Positions 43,786 through 54,274 are shown, counted from the stretch's first letter. The stretch: 64,000 bases of DNA from Bacteroidota bacterium (GCA_018830105.1 JAHJTC010000022.1:62001-126000); one strand, 5' to 3'. A program made the numbers and translations. The notes: generated by a model not told the origin, from the sequence alone.

Positions 43786-45321
43786 CTACAACGGAATATT
43801 TCCGTGTTTCTTTGGTGGATTTGTTTTCGATTTTGACTGTGTCATTTCCAGGGCTTGAATAAGTTTTTTGCGCGTATCTCTGGGCTTGATGATTTCGTCG
43901 ATATAGCCCAATGCAGCAGCTTTATAAGGGCTTGCAAAACTTGTGCGATAGTCGTCGATAGCTTTCTGACGTTCTGTTTCGTTCAGTTTGTTGCGATAAA
44001 TGATATTCACTGCACCCTCGGGTCCCATCACGGCAATTTCTGCTGTTGGATAGGCAAAATTCATGTCGGCACCAATGTGTTTGCTCGACATCACGTCGTA
44101 AGCACCTCCATAAGCTTTACGAGTGATTACGGTAAGCTTTGGCACGGTGGCTTCTGCAAAGGCATAGAGCAATTTTGCGCCATGTTTGATAATACCCCCA
44201 AATTCCTGTGTAGTGCCGGGCAAAAATCCGGGAACATCTTCAAAGGTAACGATCGGGATATTGAAGGCATCGCAAAAACGCACAAAACGTGCAGCTTTTG
44301 TCGAACTGTCGATATCAAGAACGCCAGCTAAAACGGCAGGCTGATTGGCTACGATGCCTACTGGTTTTCCGCCCAGGCGGGCAAATCCAATGATGATATT
44401 TTTAGCGTAAAAAGGCTGAATTTCAAAGAAATGCTTATCATCTACCACTTTGGTGATGATTTCGTTCATATCATAAGGTTTGTTGGGGTCGTCTGGTACG
44501 ATTGTGTCGAGGCTGTCATCTTCCCGATGAATATTGTCGGTACAAACTTTTATCGGCGGGTCTTCCATATTATTCGAGGGCAGGAAGCTCATCAATTCGC
44601 GCAGCATCATCATGGCTTGCTCGTCATTTTCGGCCATCATATGAGCCACACCACTTTTGGAGTTGTGTGTCATGGCACCTCCCAATTCATCTTTTGTAAC
44701 TTCCTCGTGGGTCACAGTTTTTATTACATCGGGACCGGTCACAAACATATAGGAAGTGTCTTTTACCATCATGATAAAATCGGTGATGGCCGGAGAATAA
44801 ACGGCACCACCGGCACAGGGTCCCAGTATGGCAGATATTTGCGGAATAACACCTGATGACATCACGTTGCGGTAGAAAATATCGGCATAGCCGCCCAAGC
44901 TTTCAACACCTTCTTGTATGCGTGCACCGCCTGAGTCGTTTAGCCCGATAACAGGAGCTCCCATTTTCATGGCTAAATCCATGATTTTAACAATCTTGTC
45001 GGCATTGGCCCGACTGAGCGATCCGCCAAAAACAGTGAAGTCCTGTGCAAATACATAAACCAGCCTGCCGTCAATTTTACCGTAGCCGGTTATAACGCCA
45101 TCGCCCAGAAATTTCTGCTTGTCCATGTCGAAATCTGTAGTACGGTGGGTTACAAATTTATCGATCTCGGCAAAAGTATTGGGGTCGAGTAAATCGACAA
45201 GGCGCTCGCGTGCCGTTTTTCGGCCTGCAGCATGCTGTTTTTTGATTCTTTCTTCGCCACCGCCAAGTTCGGCCAGTGCATCATTTTCCTGAAGCAGTTT
45301 GAATTTGTTTTTTGATGACAT
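43786..45321 (-). CDS. Acyl-CoA carboxylase carboxyltransferase subunit
   Basis: This 511-residue protein is of the MmdA/PccB type: [58 protein letters not shown] (acyl-CoA site), and [60 protein letters not shown] (carboxybiotin site). The substrate is probably propionyl-CoA or methylmalonyl-CoA. It is third in the operon after the biotin carboxylase and carrier genes. Confidence 0.93.
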   Translation of the reverse strand: MSSKNKFKLLQENDALAELGGGEERIKKQHAAGRKTARERLVDLLDPNTFAEIDKFVTHRTTDFDMDKQKFLGDGVITGYGKIDGRLVYVFAQDFTVFGGSLSRANADKIVKIMDLAMKMGAPVIGLNDSGGARIQEGVESLGGYADIFYRNVMSSGVIPQISAILGPCAGGAVYSPAITDFIMMVKDTSYMFVTGPDVIKTVTHEEVTKDELGGAMTHNSKSGVAHMMAENDEQAMMMLRELMSFLPSNNMEDPPIKVCTDNIHREDDSLDTIVPDDPNKPYDMNEIITKVVDDKHFFEIQPFYAKNIIIGFARLGGKPVGIVANQPAVLAGVLDIDSSTKAARFVRFCDAFNIPIVTFEDVPGFLPGTTQEFGGIIKHGAKLLYAFAEATVPKLTVITRKAYGGAYDVMSSKHIGADMNFAYPTAEIAVMGPEGAVNIIYRNKLNETERQKAIDDYRTSFASPYKAAALGYIDEIIKPRDTRKKLIQALEMTQSKSKTNPPKKHGNIPL

Positions 45322-45346
45322 GATTCTTCTTTTTTTACAATTTTAT

Positions 45347-45853
45347 TTATTCGATGATCACCATAGGTTGGTCGCCGCTCACTGTATCTCCTTCTTTTAC
45401 CAACACTTTCTTAATCACCCGATCTTGTTTTACTTTATATTCACTTTCCATTTTCATGGCCGAAACCACAACCACTGTCTCACCCGCTTTTACATGATCA
45501 CCTTCTTTCACCAATACTTTCACCACTTTTCCGGGCATGGGTGAAGCAATAATGTGTTCGTCCTCGCCATCGTCTTTGCGCCGATTCATCAGGTATTTAG
45601 CTTCGGCATCGATGATTTCTACATCAAAGGAGTCATAAAGCGTATTCACAAGATAGGTTTTGGCATTTTTGCCTTCTACCAGTTCTACGTTGAAGGAGCG
45701 GTTGTCGAGCAGTATGCTGTAAACACCTTTTTCAACTTCCAGAATATCTAAATCATACACTTTATTATCGAGTAAAACCTGAATTTTGTTGTCCTCCCGA
45801 CTTAGCAGTTCGATGTTAGCAAGTCGATCGTTAATTTTTATTTCGTACGACAT
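45347..45853 (-). CDS. Biotin carboxyl carrier subunit
   Basis: This 168-residue protein has a C-terminal biotinyl domain with the Lys in VVVSAMKMESEYKV and flanking strands (ASPMPGKVVKVLVKEGDHVKAGET ... VKEGDTVSGDQPMVIIE). The N-terminal 85 residues are a beta-rich adapter seen in propionyl-CoA carboxylase BCCPs of the phylum. It lies 20 bases after the biotin carboxylase gene and 25 before the carboxyltransferase. Confidence 0.93.
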   Translation of the reverse strand: MSYEIKINDRLANIELLSREDNKIQVLLDNKVYDLDILEVEKGVYSILLDNRSFNVELVEGKNAKTYLVNTLYDSFDVEIIDAEAKYLMNRRKDDGEDEHIIASPMPGKVVKVLVKEGDHVKAGETVVVVSAMKMESEYKVKQDRVIKKVLVKEGDTVSGDQPMVIIE

Positions 45854-45873
45854 AAGTTTAGGATATTTTCTTG

Positions 45874-47382
45874 TTAGAGGCGCAGTATTGAACGTTTGCG
45901 GCCAAAATCTTTCCAGTTGTTGCCCAGGTCTTTTGTTATGGCTTGGGGCTGAATTTTTTCCAGCTTGTTGATATAATCAAAAAAAGCAGCGATAACAGCT
46001 ACATCTTCGCAGCGACCACTACAGTTTTTTCGGGGTTTGAGGTATTGTTGGTTTTCCTCAATAAAGTGAGTGTTGTATCTGCCCTCAATAAACGCGGGCA
46101 CTTCCAGTATCCGATGCAGATAAGGAATTGAAGTTTTTACGCCGGTAATTTTGTAGTTGTACAAAGCGCGTTTCATCCTGGCGATGGCTTCGGTGCGTGT
46201 TTCGCCCCAAACAATCAATTTTGAGATCATGGGGTCGTAATGCATTGGAATTTCATAGCCTTCGTAGGCATAACCGTCGTGCCTCACGCCAAGACCAAGC
46301 GGTTCGGTGATGTGTTTTATCATCCCTGGCGATGGCATAAAATTGTTGTCAGGATCTTCTGCATAGATACGGACTTCGATAGCGTGCCCATGCTGTTTTA
46401 AGTCTTCCTGTCGAAAACTCAGTTCGAGGCCGTTGGCGATATTGATTTGCTGTTTTACCAAATCAACACCCACCACGCGTTCTGTAATGGGATGCTCCAC
46501 CTGAAGGCGTGTGTTCATTTCAAGAAAATAGTAGTTGAGGTTGTCATCTACAATAAATTCTATCGTGCCTGCTCCATGGTAGTTTACTGCTTTGGCGGCA
46601 GCTACGGCAGCTTCGCCCATTTTTGCCCGCACTTCGGGAGTCATAATGGGTGAGGGGGTTTCTTCGACAACTTTTTGGTGGCGTCGCTGCACCGAACATT
46701 CGCGCTCGAAAAGATGCACTACATTGCCGTGCTTGTCGCCTAGTATCTGAAATTCAATATGATGCGGCGAATTAATGTATTTCTCAATATACACTGCATC
46801 ATCGCCAAAAGCAGCTTTGGCTTCGGATCGGGCTGCACTTACCGCATCCAATATCTGGCTCTCTTCTTTTACAAGCCGCATCCCTTTTCCACCGCCGCCG
46901 GCACTTGCCTTAATCATTACCGGTAAGCCGATTCCATGAATCACCTCGACGGCTTTTTTTAAATCGCTGATTGGCTCAGTAGTGCCCGGAACAACAGGAA
47001 CACCGGCAGCAATCATCGTTTTTCGGGCAGTTATTTTATCGCCCATTGTTTCAATGGCAAACGAATCGGGACCAATAAACAGGATCCCTTCTTTTTGGCA
47101 TCTGGCCGAAAAAGCAGCATTCTCAGATAAAAATCCGTATCCGGGATGGATGGCATCTGCACCGGATTTTTTTGCAACCTCAATAATTTTTTCCATTTTC
47201 AGATAGCTTTCCGAAGAAGGTGACGGCCCGATATAATAGGCATCATCGGCATAGCGCACGTGCATTGAACTGCGATCGGCTTCCGAAAATACAGCAACAG
47301 TTTCTATGCCCATTTCACGGCAGGAGCGCATTACCCTAATGGCAATTTCTCCTCTGTTTGCTACGAGTACTTTTTTAATCAT
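45874..47382 (-). CDS. accC: Biotin carboxylase subunit
   Basis: This 502-residue ATP-grasp enzyme carboxylates biotin. Motifs: VANRGEIAIRVMRSCREMGI, IHPGYGFLSENAAFS, MIKASAGGGGKGMRLV (ATP), FERECSVQRRHQKVVEETPSP, EMNTRLQVEHPITE. The C-terminal extension beyond the usual about 450 residues is longer. Because a fused or adjacent carrier and PccB-like subunit follow, the complex is more likely a propionyl-CoA or related carboxylase than the fatty-acid acetyl-CoA carboxylase. Confidence 0.94.
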   Translation of the reverse strand: MIKKVLVANRGEIAIRVMRSCREMGIETVAVFSEADRSSMHVRYADDAYYIGPSPSSESYLKMEKIIEVAKKSGADAIHPGYGFLSENAAFSARCQKEGILFIGPDSFAIETMGDKITARKTMIAAGVPVVPGTTEPISDLKKAVEVIHGIGLPVMIKASAGGGGKGMRLVKEESQILDAVSAARSEAKAAFGDDAVYIEKYINSPHHIEFQILGDKHGNVVHLFERECSVQRRHQKVVEETPSPIMTPEVRAKMGEAAVAAAKAVNYHGAGTIEFIVDDNLNYYFLEMNTRLQVEHPITERVVGVDLVKQQINIANGLELSFRQEDLKQHGHAIEVRIYAEDPDNNFMPSPGMIKHITEPLGLGVRHDGYAYEGYEIPMHYDPMISKLIVWGETRTEAIARMKRALYNYKITGVKTSIPYLHRILEVPAFIEGRYNTHFIEENQQYLKPRKNCSGRCEDVAVIAAFFDYINKLEKIQPQAITKDLGNNWKDFGRKRSILRL

Positions 47383-47782
47383 AAAATCAGTATATTGTTT
47401 TTTTTCAACCTTTTACGCGAAAAATTAGTGACCTAAAAGCCGGTAAAGATAACTAATAATTGTAAAAATGGTAATTTAGACTAAATAAGCATAGTGTTAT
47501 ATTATTAACAATGAGACTTTTGTAATCAGCTGCTCTGGTTTTAAAGAGATTGCTACTCAAAGAAATTTAATCTTGAACTTACTGAAAAATTCGTGCGGTG
47601 AAGGAAGGTATTCAGGACTGCTAAAAGAACTTTGAAAAAGTCAATTATATTCCCTCGAAAGCCATGTTTAGTTATATGTAAACAATGCGGTTTTTCAAAT
47701 GAAAAAAAATCCACTATATTTGTGTGATTATCAGTTTACAGATGATCGGCTCGAACGTCAATCCATTGGGGAATTTTAGCGC
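47383..47782. promoter_or_regulatory. Intergenic region with promoter-like box for the hybrid kinase
   Basis: This is the divergent space between accC and the hybrid kinase. TATATTTG at 47715-47722 is a -7 box on the plus strand, 60 bases before the kinase start; no good -33 element is visible. Nothing else is recognised. Confidence 0.45.
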
Positions 47783-49660
47783 ATGACAACAACAATGTTA
47801 CGTAACAAATATTTGCTTCTATTGCTTGTATTCCTTTTTGGGGGAGCATTATATGCCCAAACAGCAGCTTTAGCGCTTAAAATAGACAGTTTGCAAACGG
47901 CTTTGCAACAAGCTGATAGCAGCAAAAGCATTGATTTGCAACTCGAATTGGCTAAATCATACACACTTTTCGACACCCGGCAAGCTCATATTCAACTGCA
48001 GCAATTGCTGTCTGAGCAATACAAAAACAAGCTAAATGACAGTCAAAGGCTTAAAGCCCTGTTGCTTAGGGCTGATTTATACCTGCTTCAGGACAGGCAG
48101 GACGAGGCTTTACCTTTACTAAAAGAAGCTACTTCTTTGGCTTTATTGTCTCAAAAGTTACCAGGAAAAGCATTCATGAAACCGTTTGCGGAAAAAAATG
48201 AGCCTTCCGAAAAACAAAACACCTTTACTGTCTATAAAATGGTTTTATTGTTTCTGGGGATTAGTTTCCTGCTGCTCATTATTCTGCTGGTCAGGCAAAG
48301 TATTGTGCAAAAGCGGTCATTAGAGAAAGTTTCGGAGGCATATGCAAAAAGCCTGCAGGATTTCAATGCAAAAGAAGCGGAGATAGAAGAAGAAATTAGC
48401 CAGCGGACAAAGCACCTGAATGAGCAGATTGAAAAGAGCCGTCAAAAAGATTTGGAGTTAAAGAAGGCTTTAAAAAGAGCTGAAGATGCAAATTACCTTA
48501 AAAACGCCTTTTTGTCCAATATGAGTCACGAAATAAGAATGCCACTGAATGGAATCATCGGTTTTTCCAGCTTACTTGAAACGGAGCTTTCAATAATGGA
48601 GAATAAGGAGTTATATGATTATGCATCAGGTATTCAGCAAAGTGGTGACCGCTTGCTCAACCTGCTAAACAACATTATCGACATCAGCCGGATAGAAGCA
48701 AACGAGATTGAGGTTGAACTACATGCCTGCGCGGTAAATGAAATACTGCAGCATGTAATTGACCTTACGGTATTTTCGGCCAATGAGAAGGCGCTTACTT
48801 TTAAGTCGAAGCTTGGTGAACTGCCGCCTGTTATTGCTGACAACGCCAAGTTAATGCGGGTTTTTCATATCATCGTCGACAATGCTATTAAATATACCAA
48901 CGAAGGTTTTGTAACCATAACCAGTAGTTACGAAGCAGAAAATAATCAGGTTGTTGTAATCATTAAGGATACAGGACTTGGAATGGAAGAAGAATTTCAA
49001 ATGCATCTCTTTGAAGCTTTCAGGCAGGAGAGTTCTGGTTATGGCCGTTCTTATCAGGGAGCTGGATTAGGATTGCCTTTGGCTAAGCGCTTGCTCGACC
49101 TGATGCATGCCCGGATACAAATTTCAAGTAAAGGTGGTCTGGGCACCACCGTCAGCCTTTTTCTGCCTTGCGAAATTACAAAAGGCAGCGCGGAGGCTAA
49201 GCAGAAACAACAAGCAACGCTGCCGATTCCCAATGCGCCGGAAATTGGAGCGCTTGATATTTTTATCGTAGAAGACGACCGCATGAATCGCATGGTTTTG
49301 GAGAAGATATTGCGTAAAGCCGGCCATTTGACGATGGCTGTTGATGGTGAGGAAACACTAAAAATTATCAGCGAAAGGCACAAACGCGGCCATGTTTTTC
49401 AGGTCATGCTTTTCGACATTAACCTGCCCTCACCCTGGGATGGCATCATGCTGATGAAAAAAATAAGAGAGAGCTATCAGGAATATCGGTATATACCATT
49501 TATTGCCCAAACGGCCTATGCCATGGCTGGCGATAAGGAGAAAATGCTTGATGCCGGTTTTGATGACTATATTGCCAAACCTATTAATAAAAATGAACTA
49601 CTGACAATTATCAAAAATCAATTGGACAAGTTTATTCCACTACAATCAAAAACGGAATAA
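47783..49660 (+). CDS. Hybrid histidine kinase / response regulator
   Basis: This 625-residue protein has a signal peptide (to about 26), a periplasmic helical repeat region (27-125, TPR-like), a membrane helix at about 153-170, coiled coil to 235, HisKA with His249 (FLSNMSHEIRMPLNGIIGF), HATPase (VDNAIKYTNEG, DTGLGM, GAGLGLPLAK) and a C-terminal receiver domain with D545 (VMLFDINLPS) and K599. The input is unknown; the receiver implies intramolecular phosphotransfer to a partner not visible here. fba follows. Confidence 0.93.
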   Translation: MTTTMLRNKYLLLLLVFLFGGALYAQTAALALKIDSLQTALQQADSSKSIDLQLELAKSYTLFDTRQAHIQLQQLLSEQYKNKLNDSQRLKALLLRADLYLLQDRQDEALPLLKEATSLALLSQKLPGKAFMKPFAEKNEPSEKQNTFTVYKMVLLFLGISFLLLIILLVRQSIVQKRSLEKVSEAYAKSLQDFNAKEAEIEEEISQRTKHLNEQIEKSRQKDLELKKALKRAEDANYLKNAFLSNMSHEIRMPLNGIIGFSSLLETELSIMENKELYDYASGIQQSGDRLLNLLNNIIDISRIEANEIEVELHACAVNEILQHVIDLTVFSANEKALTFKSKLGELPPVIADNAKLMRVFHIIVDNAIKYTNEGFVTITSSYEAENNQVVVIIKDTGLGMEEEFQMHLFEAFRQESSGYGRSYQGAGLGLPLAKRLLDLMHARIQISSKGGLGTTVSLFLPCEITKGSAEAKQKQQATLPIPNAPEIGALDIFIVEDDRMNRMVLEKILRKAGHLTMAVDGEETLKIISERHKRGHVFQVMLFDINLPSPWDGIMLMKKIRESYQEYRYIPFIAQTAYAMAGDKEKMLDAGFDDYIAKPINKNELLTIIKNQLDKFIPLQSKTE

Positions 49661-49725
49661 GTGGTAATTTTGCCTTCAACAGAAACGATAGAATATAATC
49701 TACTAATAACTTTAAAATCAAACAG

Positions 49726-50805
49726 ATGTCAAGTAAATTATCTGATCATGTAAAAGCAGGAGTTGCCAGTGGCGACGACTTACAAATCATTTTTAAATAT
49801 GCCAAGGACGGTAAATTCGCGATGCCGGCAGTAAATGTAATAGGCACCAACTCCATCAATGCCGTGCTCGAAACGGCCCGTGATGTAAATTCACCTGTTA
49901 TCATCCAGTTTTCAAATGGCGGCGCCGCGTTTTATGCCGGCAAAGGTTTGTCGAACGAGAATGAAAAGGCAGCGATAGCCGGAGCTATTTCAGGGGCTCA
50001 GCATGTGCATCAAATGGCAGAAATGTATGGTGTTCCCGTTATCTTACATACGGATCACGCAGCCAAAAAACTCCTGCCCTGGATTGATGGCTTGCTCGAT
50101 GCAGGCGAAAAGTTTTATGCCGTGCATGGTAAGCCATTGTTTAGCTCACATATGCTCGATCTTTCAGAAGAACCATTGGAAGAAAACATAGAAATATGCA
50201 AGCGCTATCTTGAGCGCATGTCGAAAATGGGCATGACACTTGAAATAGAGTTGGGCATAACAGGAGGCGAAGAAGATGGTGTGGATAATACCAATATTGA
50301 CAGCTCTAAGCTGTATACTCAGCCCGAAGAAGTGGCCAAAGCTTACGAAGTGCTGAGCAGTGTTAGCGAACGCTTTACAATAGCTGCTGCTTTTGGTAAT
50401 GTGCACGGTGTTTATAAACCTGGCAATGTAAAACTGCAGCCTGTAATTCTGCGTAATTCACAAGTTTTTATTCAGGAGAAATACAAAACAGAAGCAAATC
50501 CGGTAAACTTTGTTTTCCATGGAGGTTCAGGTTCTGAGCCTGCCCAAATTAAAGAGGCATTGGGCTATGGTGTTGTCAAAATGAATATTGATACCGATAC
50601 CCAATGGGCATTTTGGGATGGCGTGCGTGCTTTCGAACAAAAGAGCCACGATTATCTTCAGGGTCAAATTGGTAATCCCGGCGGAGCCGACAGCCCGAAC
50701 AAAAAATACTACGATCCGCGCAAATGGCTGCGCGAAGGTGAGAAAGCAATGATCGAACGCTTAAAGATCGCTTTCGACAACCTAAATTGCGTTGATGTGT
50801 ATTAA
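49726..50805 (+). CDS. fbaA: Class II fructose-bisphosphate aldolase
   Basis: This 359-residue zinc enzyme (class IIA) cleaves fructose 1,6-bisphosphate in glycolysis. Motifs: ILHTDHAAKKLLPWIDGLLD (H108 and H111), LEIELGITGGEEDGVDN, AAFGNVHGVYKPGNVKLQP and VFHGGSGSEPAQIKEAL, KMNIDTDTQWAFWDG. A TAATTTTG -7 box lies at 49665-49672. A strong terminator follows, so it is a single-gene unit. Confidence 0.96.
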   Translation: MSSKLSDHVKAGVASGDDLQIIFKYAKDGKFAMPAVNVIGTNSINAVLETARDVNSPVIIQFSNGGAAFYAGKGLSNENEKAAIAGAISGAQHVHQMAEMYGVPVILHTDHAAKKLLPWIDGLLDAGEKFYAVHGKPLFSSHMLDLSEEPLEENIEICKRYLERMSKMGMTLEIELGITGGEEDGVDNTNIDSSKLYTQPEEVAKAYEVLSSVSERFTIAAAFGNVHGVYKPGNVKLQPVILRNSQVFIQEKYKTEANPVNFVFHGGSGSEPAQIKEALGYGVVKMNIDTDTQWAFWDGVRAFEQKSHDYLQGQIGNPGGADSPNKKYYDPRKWLREGEKAMIERLKIAFDNLNCVDVY

Positions 50806-50824
50806 GCTATATTGCTAAACATCT

Positions 50825-50867
50825 AATCCGCTTGTCAGTGATAGTTATCCGGCAAGCGGATTTTTTA
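50825..50867 (+). terminator. Intrinsic terminator after fbaA
   Basis: AATCCGCTTGtC and GGCAAGCGGATT form a stem of about 11-12 pairs followed by TTTTTT, 20 bases after the stop. Confidence 0.88.
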
Positions 50868-50893
50868 TGCCTATGAAAAGCAATTAGCGACTG

Positions 50894-51745
50894 TTAGCGT
50901 GAAATACCTGCAACATAATCTTTAGCATGTACAACCAGAACAGGAATTGGCGAATGATTGACCATTTGCTGTGCATAAGGTCCCAGCCAGATATTTGATG
51001 CTGGCTTTTCCTGCTCATCCATAATGCTAATCAGGTTGGCACCGATACTTGTTGCATATTCTATGGTTGTGTCAGTAATATTTCCTGCATCAACTTCTTT
51101 AATAATAAACTTCACTTCGTTTTCTGACAGATAGATATCAACCTGGTTCACGTATTCCATCAGGCGGGCGCGCACATCCTCAATGGAAGTGGTATGTGTA
51201 ACAAGCACATGAATTGTTGCCTCAAAATATTTGGCTATCAGTGCTGTGATGGGTACTTTTTGACGCGACTCCAGGGTGCTGTCAATAGGCATTACAATGT
51301 TATTAATGGTACGTCCAATATCAACACCACCTCTGATTGTAATTACAGGTCGTTCGGTGGCCGAAACAATCCGGTTGGCATTGCTTCCAATCCAGAACTC
51401 CTCAAACCCTGATGAACCATGCGTTCCAATTACGATCAGGAAAACATCCAGCTCTTCGGCTGCAGCAACAAGTTCGGAGTAAACTTTGCCTTTGCGGGTT
51501 ATAAACTCAATTTTTCCGGAAGTAAGTTTTGGCTGATATTTCTCAGCCAGTTGCCCCAGTTGTTTTTCGGCTTTATGACGTATTTCATCGTTTTTAATGT
51601 CATACAAATTTCGGGTGTTGTCGGGTTTATTCACCCATAGCAACATCACATTAGCTGTGGCTTTTTCGGCAATGCTTAAAGCATGCTCAAGGGCATTAAC
51701 AGAACAGTCTGAAAAATCAATGCCTACTAGAATTGTCTTGTTCAT
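50894..51745 (-). CDS. Tandem-domain universal stress protein
   Basis: This 283-residue protein has two UspA domains: the first with ILVGIDFSDCSVNALEHAL and IVIGTHGSSGFEEFWIGSNANRIVSATERPVITI, the second from about 150 with IVMPIDSTLESRQKVP and SPIPVLVVHA. The G-x2-G-x9-G(S/T)-type loop in the first domain suggests ATP binding. It is third in the usp-SPOR-usp operon and overlaps the SPOR gene by 29 bases. Confidence 0.92.
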   Translation of the reverse strand: MNKTILVGIDFSDCSVNALEHALSIAEKATANVMLLWVNKPDNTRNLYDIKNDEIRHKAEKQLGQLAEKYQPKLTSGKIEFITRKGKVYSELVAAAEELDVFLIVIGTHGSSGFEEFWIGSNANRIVSATERPVITIRGGVDIGRTINNIVMPIDSTLESRQKVPITALIAKYFEATIHVLVTHTTSIEDVRARLMEYVNQVDIYLSENEVKFIIKEVDAGNITDTTIEYATSIGANLISIMDEQEKPASNIWLGPYAQQMVNHSPIPVLVVHAKDYVAGISR

Positions 51746-52202
51746 AGAGCTGTTTTTTATAAGTTGGAAATGCTGTTAATTCAGGTGGTTCGATCATGTC
51801 GCTGGTAATAAAAGCCTGTCCGAATGTATGCTTTAATCGGTTTAAGGCTCCTTCTGCCTCTAAACGGTTGCGAAAATTACCAACTCTTACACGATAATAA
51901 GGCTGTCCGAACGACAGATAAGCCGGCCAGTCAGGATATTCTGCTTCAAAATTTTCAATGAATTTTTCTGCTTTTTCAACAGCATCGTTACCCGCTTCCA
52001 TAAACAACTGGATGCGATAGCCTTCAAAGCGACTGTCGGCTGCTCGCAGTGCTTTATGCAGAGCCATTAGGCTGTCGATCCTTGGATCCTGGTTGATTGT
52101 TATTTTTCCTGTTGCCTCATATTGTGCAATCAAATGCGATTGAAGCCCTAATGAAAAAATTAGAAATGCTGTTAAAATGATTCTGTTCATTGCTTTAATC
52201 AT
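51717..52202 (-). CDS. SPOR-domain exported protein
   Basis: This 161-residue protein has a signal peptide ending in IAQ (about residue 26) and a SPOR fold (FEGYRIQLFMEAGNDAVEKAEKFIENF ... YYRVRVGNFRNRLEAEGALNRLKHTF). SPOR domains bind denuded peptidoglycan at septa. The start shares one base with the upstream usp stop (TAATG), so the usp, SPOR and usp genes are tightly coupled. An ATG four codons in is an alternative. Confidence 0.88.
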   Translation of the reverse strand: MIKAMNRIILTAFLIFSLGLQSHLIAQYEATGKITINQDPRIDSLMALHKALRAADSRFEGYRIQLFMEAGNDAVEKAEKFIENFEAEYPDWPAYLSFGQPYYRVRVGNFRNRLEAEGALNRLKHTFGQAFITSDMIEPPELTAFPTYKKQLYEQDNSSRH

Positions 52203-53029
52203 TAACCGGGGATTGTTTGTATGCTCAATACTGGTATTAACGAATTATTTACCAATTGTTGTGCGTAAGGCCCCAAAAACATATTTCCGGCTGTATTGCT
52301 TTGTTCGGTCATAATGGAGATCAGATCAGCATCCAGCTCGGTGCTGTAATCTAAAATACGCTGCGCAATTTTCTCCGTCTCTACTTCTTTGATGAAAGTC
52401 TGTATGTTCTTCTCTTTTAAGCACTTTAAGGCTTCATCGGCTGATGATTTCATGCGGTTGCGGATTACGCTTAGCGAACTATTATACAGCAGAATTAAAT
52501 GAATTTCGGCTTGGAAAGCTTCTGCCAGTGCAGCAGTAAAAGGCAATTTCTGCCGGCTTTCTGCCGAGCTGTCAATTGGAACCAGAATGCGTTTAATGTC
52601 GTTTCGGAAGGTGTAATCGGCACGTAATGTAATTACCGGACAAGGTGCTGATGTAACAATACGGTAAGCGTTGCTGCCAATCCAAAAGCGCTCGTAGCCA
52701 CTTACGCCATGTGTTCCGGCAAAGATAATATCGGCGTTGATTTGTTTGGCAAGCATTTCTATCTCACTGTAAACCTTTCCTTTACGCAGATGAATTTGTA
52801 TTTTCCCCTGTTTCAGTTTAGGCTGGTATTTGGCAACGATATCATCAAAATACTTTTTTGTTTCAATGCGCAGGGTTTGCTCAATATTCATCATCTGATC
52901 AGGTGTGCTGGTGTTGTCAACCCAAACAAGATGAATGCCGGTGCCCATCTGGTTGGCATACATAAGGGCGTATTCAAGGGTATGCAGTGCATTTTTCGAG
53001 AAATCGAATGCGACAAGTATTTCTTTCAT
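52202..53029 (-). CDS. Tandem-domain universal stress protein
   Basis: This 275-residue protein has two UspA domains (ILVAFDFSKNALHTLEYAL, IIFAGTHGVSGYERFWIGSNAYRIVTSAPCPVITL, then ILVPIDSSAESRQKLP), a paralog of the third gene of the operon. The ATG at 53029 is preferred over a TTG two codons upstream. Upstream at 53075-53092 there are two TGCACCT copies 11 bases apart. Confidence 0.92.
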   Translation of the reverse strand: MKEILVAFDFSKNALHTLEYALMYANQMGTGIHLVWVDNTSTPDQMMNIEQTLRIETKKYFDDIVAKYQPKLKQGKIQIHLRKGKVYSEIEMLAKQINADIIFAGTHGVSGYERFWIGSNAYRIVTSAPCPVITLRADYTFRNDIKRILVPIDSSAESRQKLPFTAALAEAFQAEIHLILLYNSSLSVIRNRMKSSADEALKCLKEKNIQTFIKEVETEKIAQRILDYSTELDADLISIMTEQSNTAGNMFLGPYAQQLVNNSLIPVLSIQTIPG

Positions 53030-53212
53030 AATCAATGTTTTAAATGGTTTTGCGCCAATATTCAGAATGTGGCCTGCACCTATTATGCACCTGTAATAAT
53101 GAAGCTAAATTACAGAAAATTATGATATTCATAAAAAAGCGCTTATGATTGTCCAGATTATCAGTCTGTAATTCGTGATCGAATGCTTATGAACTGGCAA
53201 AGATAGAATGCT

Positions 53213-53220
53213 TACTTTTG
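53213..53220 (+). promoter_or_regulatory. -7 box of ruvB
   Basis: TACTTTTG matches TAnnTTTG and lies 24 bases before the ATG at 53245. It overlaps an upstream TTG that could otherwise be taken as the ruvB start, so it supports the ATG. Confidence 0.6.
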
Positions 53221-53244
53221 TCTGCTGAGGAATTCAATAAAACC

Positions 53245-54273
53245 ATGAACGAAAATTTAGACGCTTACGGCAATGAACTGACAAGCGCCGAAAAGGAGCT
53301 TGAGAAGGTGCTGCGGCCTGATGCATTTAGTAGCTTTGCTGGTCAGGAACAGGTAGTTGAAAACCTGCGTGTTTTTGTTCAGGCCGCATCACAGCGTGCC
53401 GAAGCATTGGATCATGTGTTGTTGCATGGCCCTCCGGGTCTTGGAAAAACAACACTTTCGCATATCATTGCCAACGAATTGGGTGTTAATATCCGCATCA
53501 CTTCCGGTCCTGTGCTGGATAAGCCTGGCGACCTGGCAGGATTGTTAACCAACCTGGAAGAGAATGACGTGCTTTTTATTGATGAGATTCATAGGCTAAG
53601 TGCAGTTGTGGAGGAATACTTGTATTCGGCAATGGAAGATTACCGTATCGATATCATGATCGAAACCGGACCCAATGCACGTAGCGTGCAAATCGCCATT
53701 AATCCATTTACTTTAATCGGAGCAACTACACGTTCAGGATTGCTTACTGCCCCTTTGCGATCTCGTTTTGGAATCAATTTAAGGCTTTCCTACTACAATG
53801 CTGAAACGCTAACAGGAATTGTCCAGCGATCAGCTTCCATTATCCGTGTGCCAATTGAACTGGATGCTGCCATTGAAATTGCCCGTCGAAGCCGTGGCAC
53901 ACCGCGTATTGCCAATCTGCTGCTGCGACGTGTGCGCGACTTTGCTCAGATCAAAGGCAATGGCAATATTGACCTTGAAATTGCCCGCTTCGGACTTGCT
54001 GCTTTGAATGTGGATCAGCATGGGTTGGACGAGATGGATAACAGAATTTTATCCACAATAATCGATAAATTTAAGGGCGGTCCGGTGGGTCTCAATACCA
54101 TTGCCACTGCTGTGGGCGAGGAAGGCGGAACAATTGAAGAGGTTTATGAACCCTTTCTTATTATGGAAGGTTATCTGATGCGCACACCCCGCGGCAGAGA
54201 AGCCACCGAAAAAGCCTATAAACATCTGGGTAGAGTAAAAACAACGCAACAAGGACGATTATTTGAGCAATAA
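53245..54273 (+). CDS. ruvB: Holliday junction branch migration helicase RuvB
   Basis: This 342-residue AAA+ ATPase drives RuvAB branch migration. Visible: [27 protein letters not shown], Walker [12 protein letters not shown] (about 61-71), Walker [12 protein letters not shown], sensor [15 protein letters not shown], and a C-terminal winged helix ([16 protein letters not shown]...[10 protein letters not shown]). The first ATG at 53245 is chosen over a TTG at 53218. queG follows one base after its stop codon. Confidence 0.96.
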   Translation: MNENLDAYGNELTSAEKELEKVLRPDAFSSFAGQEQVVENLRVFVQAASQRAEALDHVLLHGPPGLGKTTLSHIIANELGVNIRITSGPVLDKPGDLAGLLTNLEENDVLFIDEIHRLSAVVEEYLYSAMEDYRIDIMIETGPNARSVQIAINPFTLIGATTRSGLLTAPLRSRFGINLRLSYYNAETLTGIVQRSASIIRVPIELDAAIEIARRSRGTPRIANLLLRRVRDFAQIKGNGNIDLEIARFGLAALNVDQHGLDEMDNRILSTIIDKFKGGPVGLNTIATAVGEEGGTIEEVYEPFLIMEGYLMRTPRGREATEKAYKHLGRVKTTQQGRLFEQ

Positions 54274-54274
54274 T

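Noticed and set aside
54049-54057. Perfect DnaA box TTATCCACA
   Set aside because: It is isolated and inside ruvB coding sequence; another isolated copy is at 58805 inside the protease gene. Both are expected by chance.
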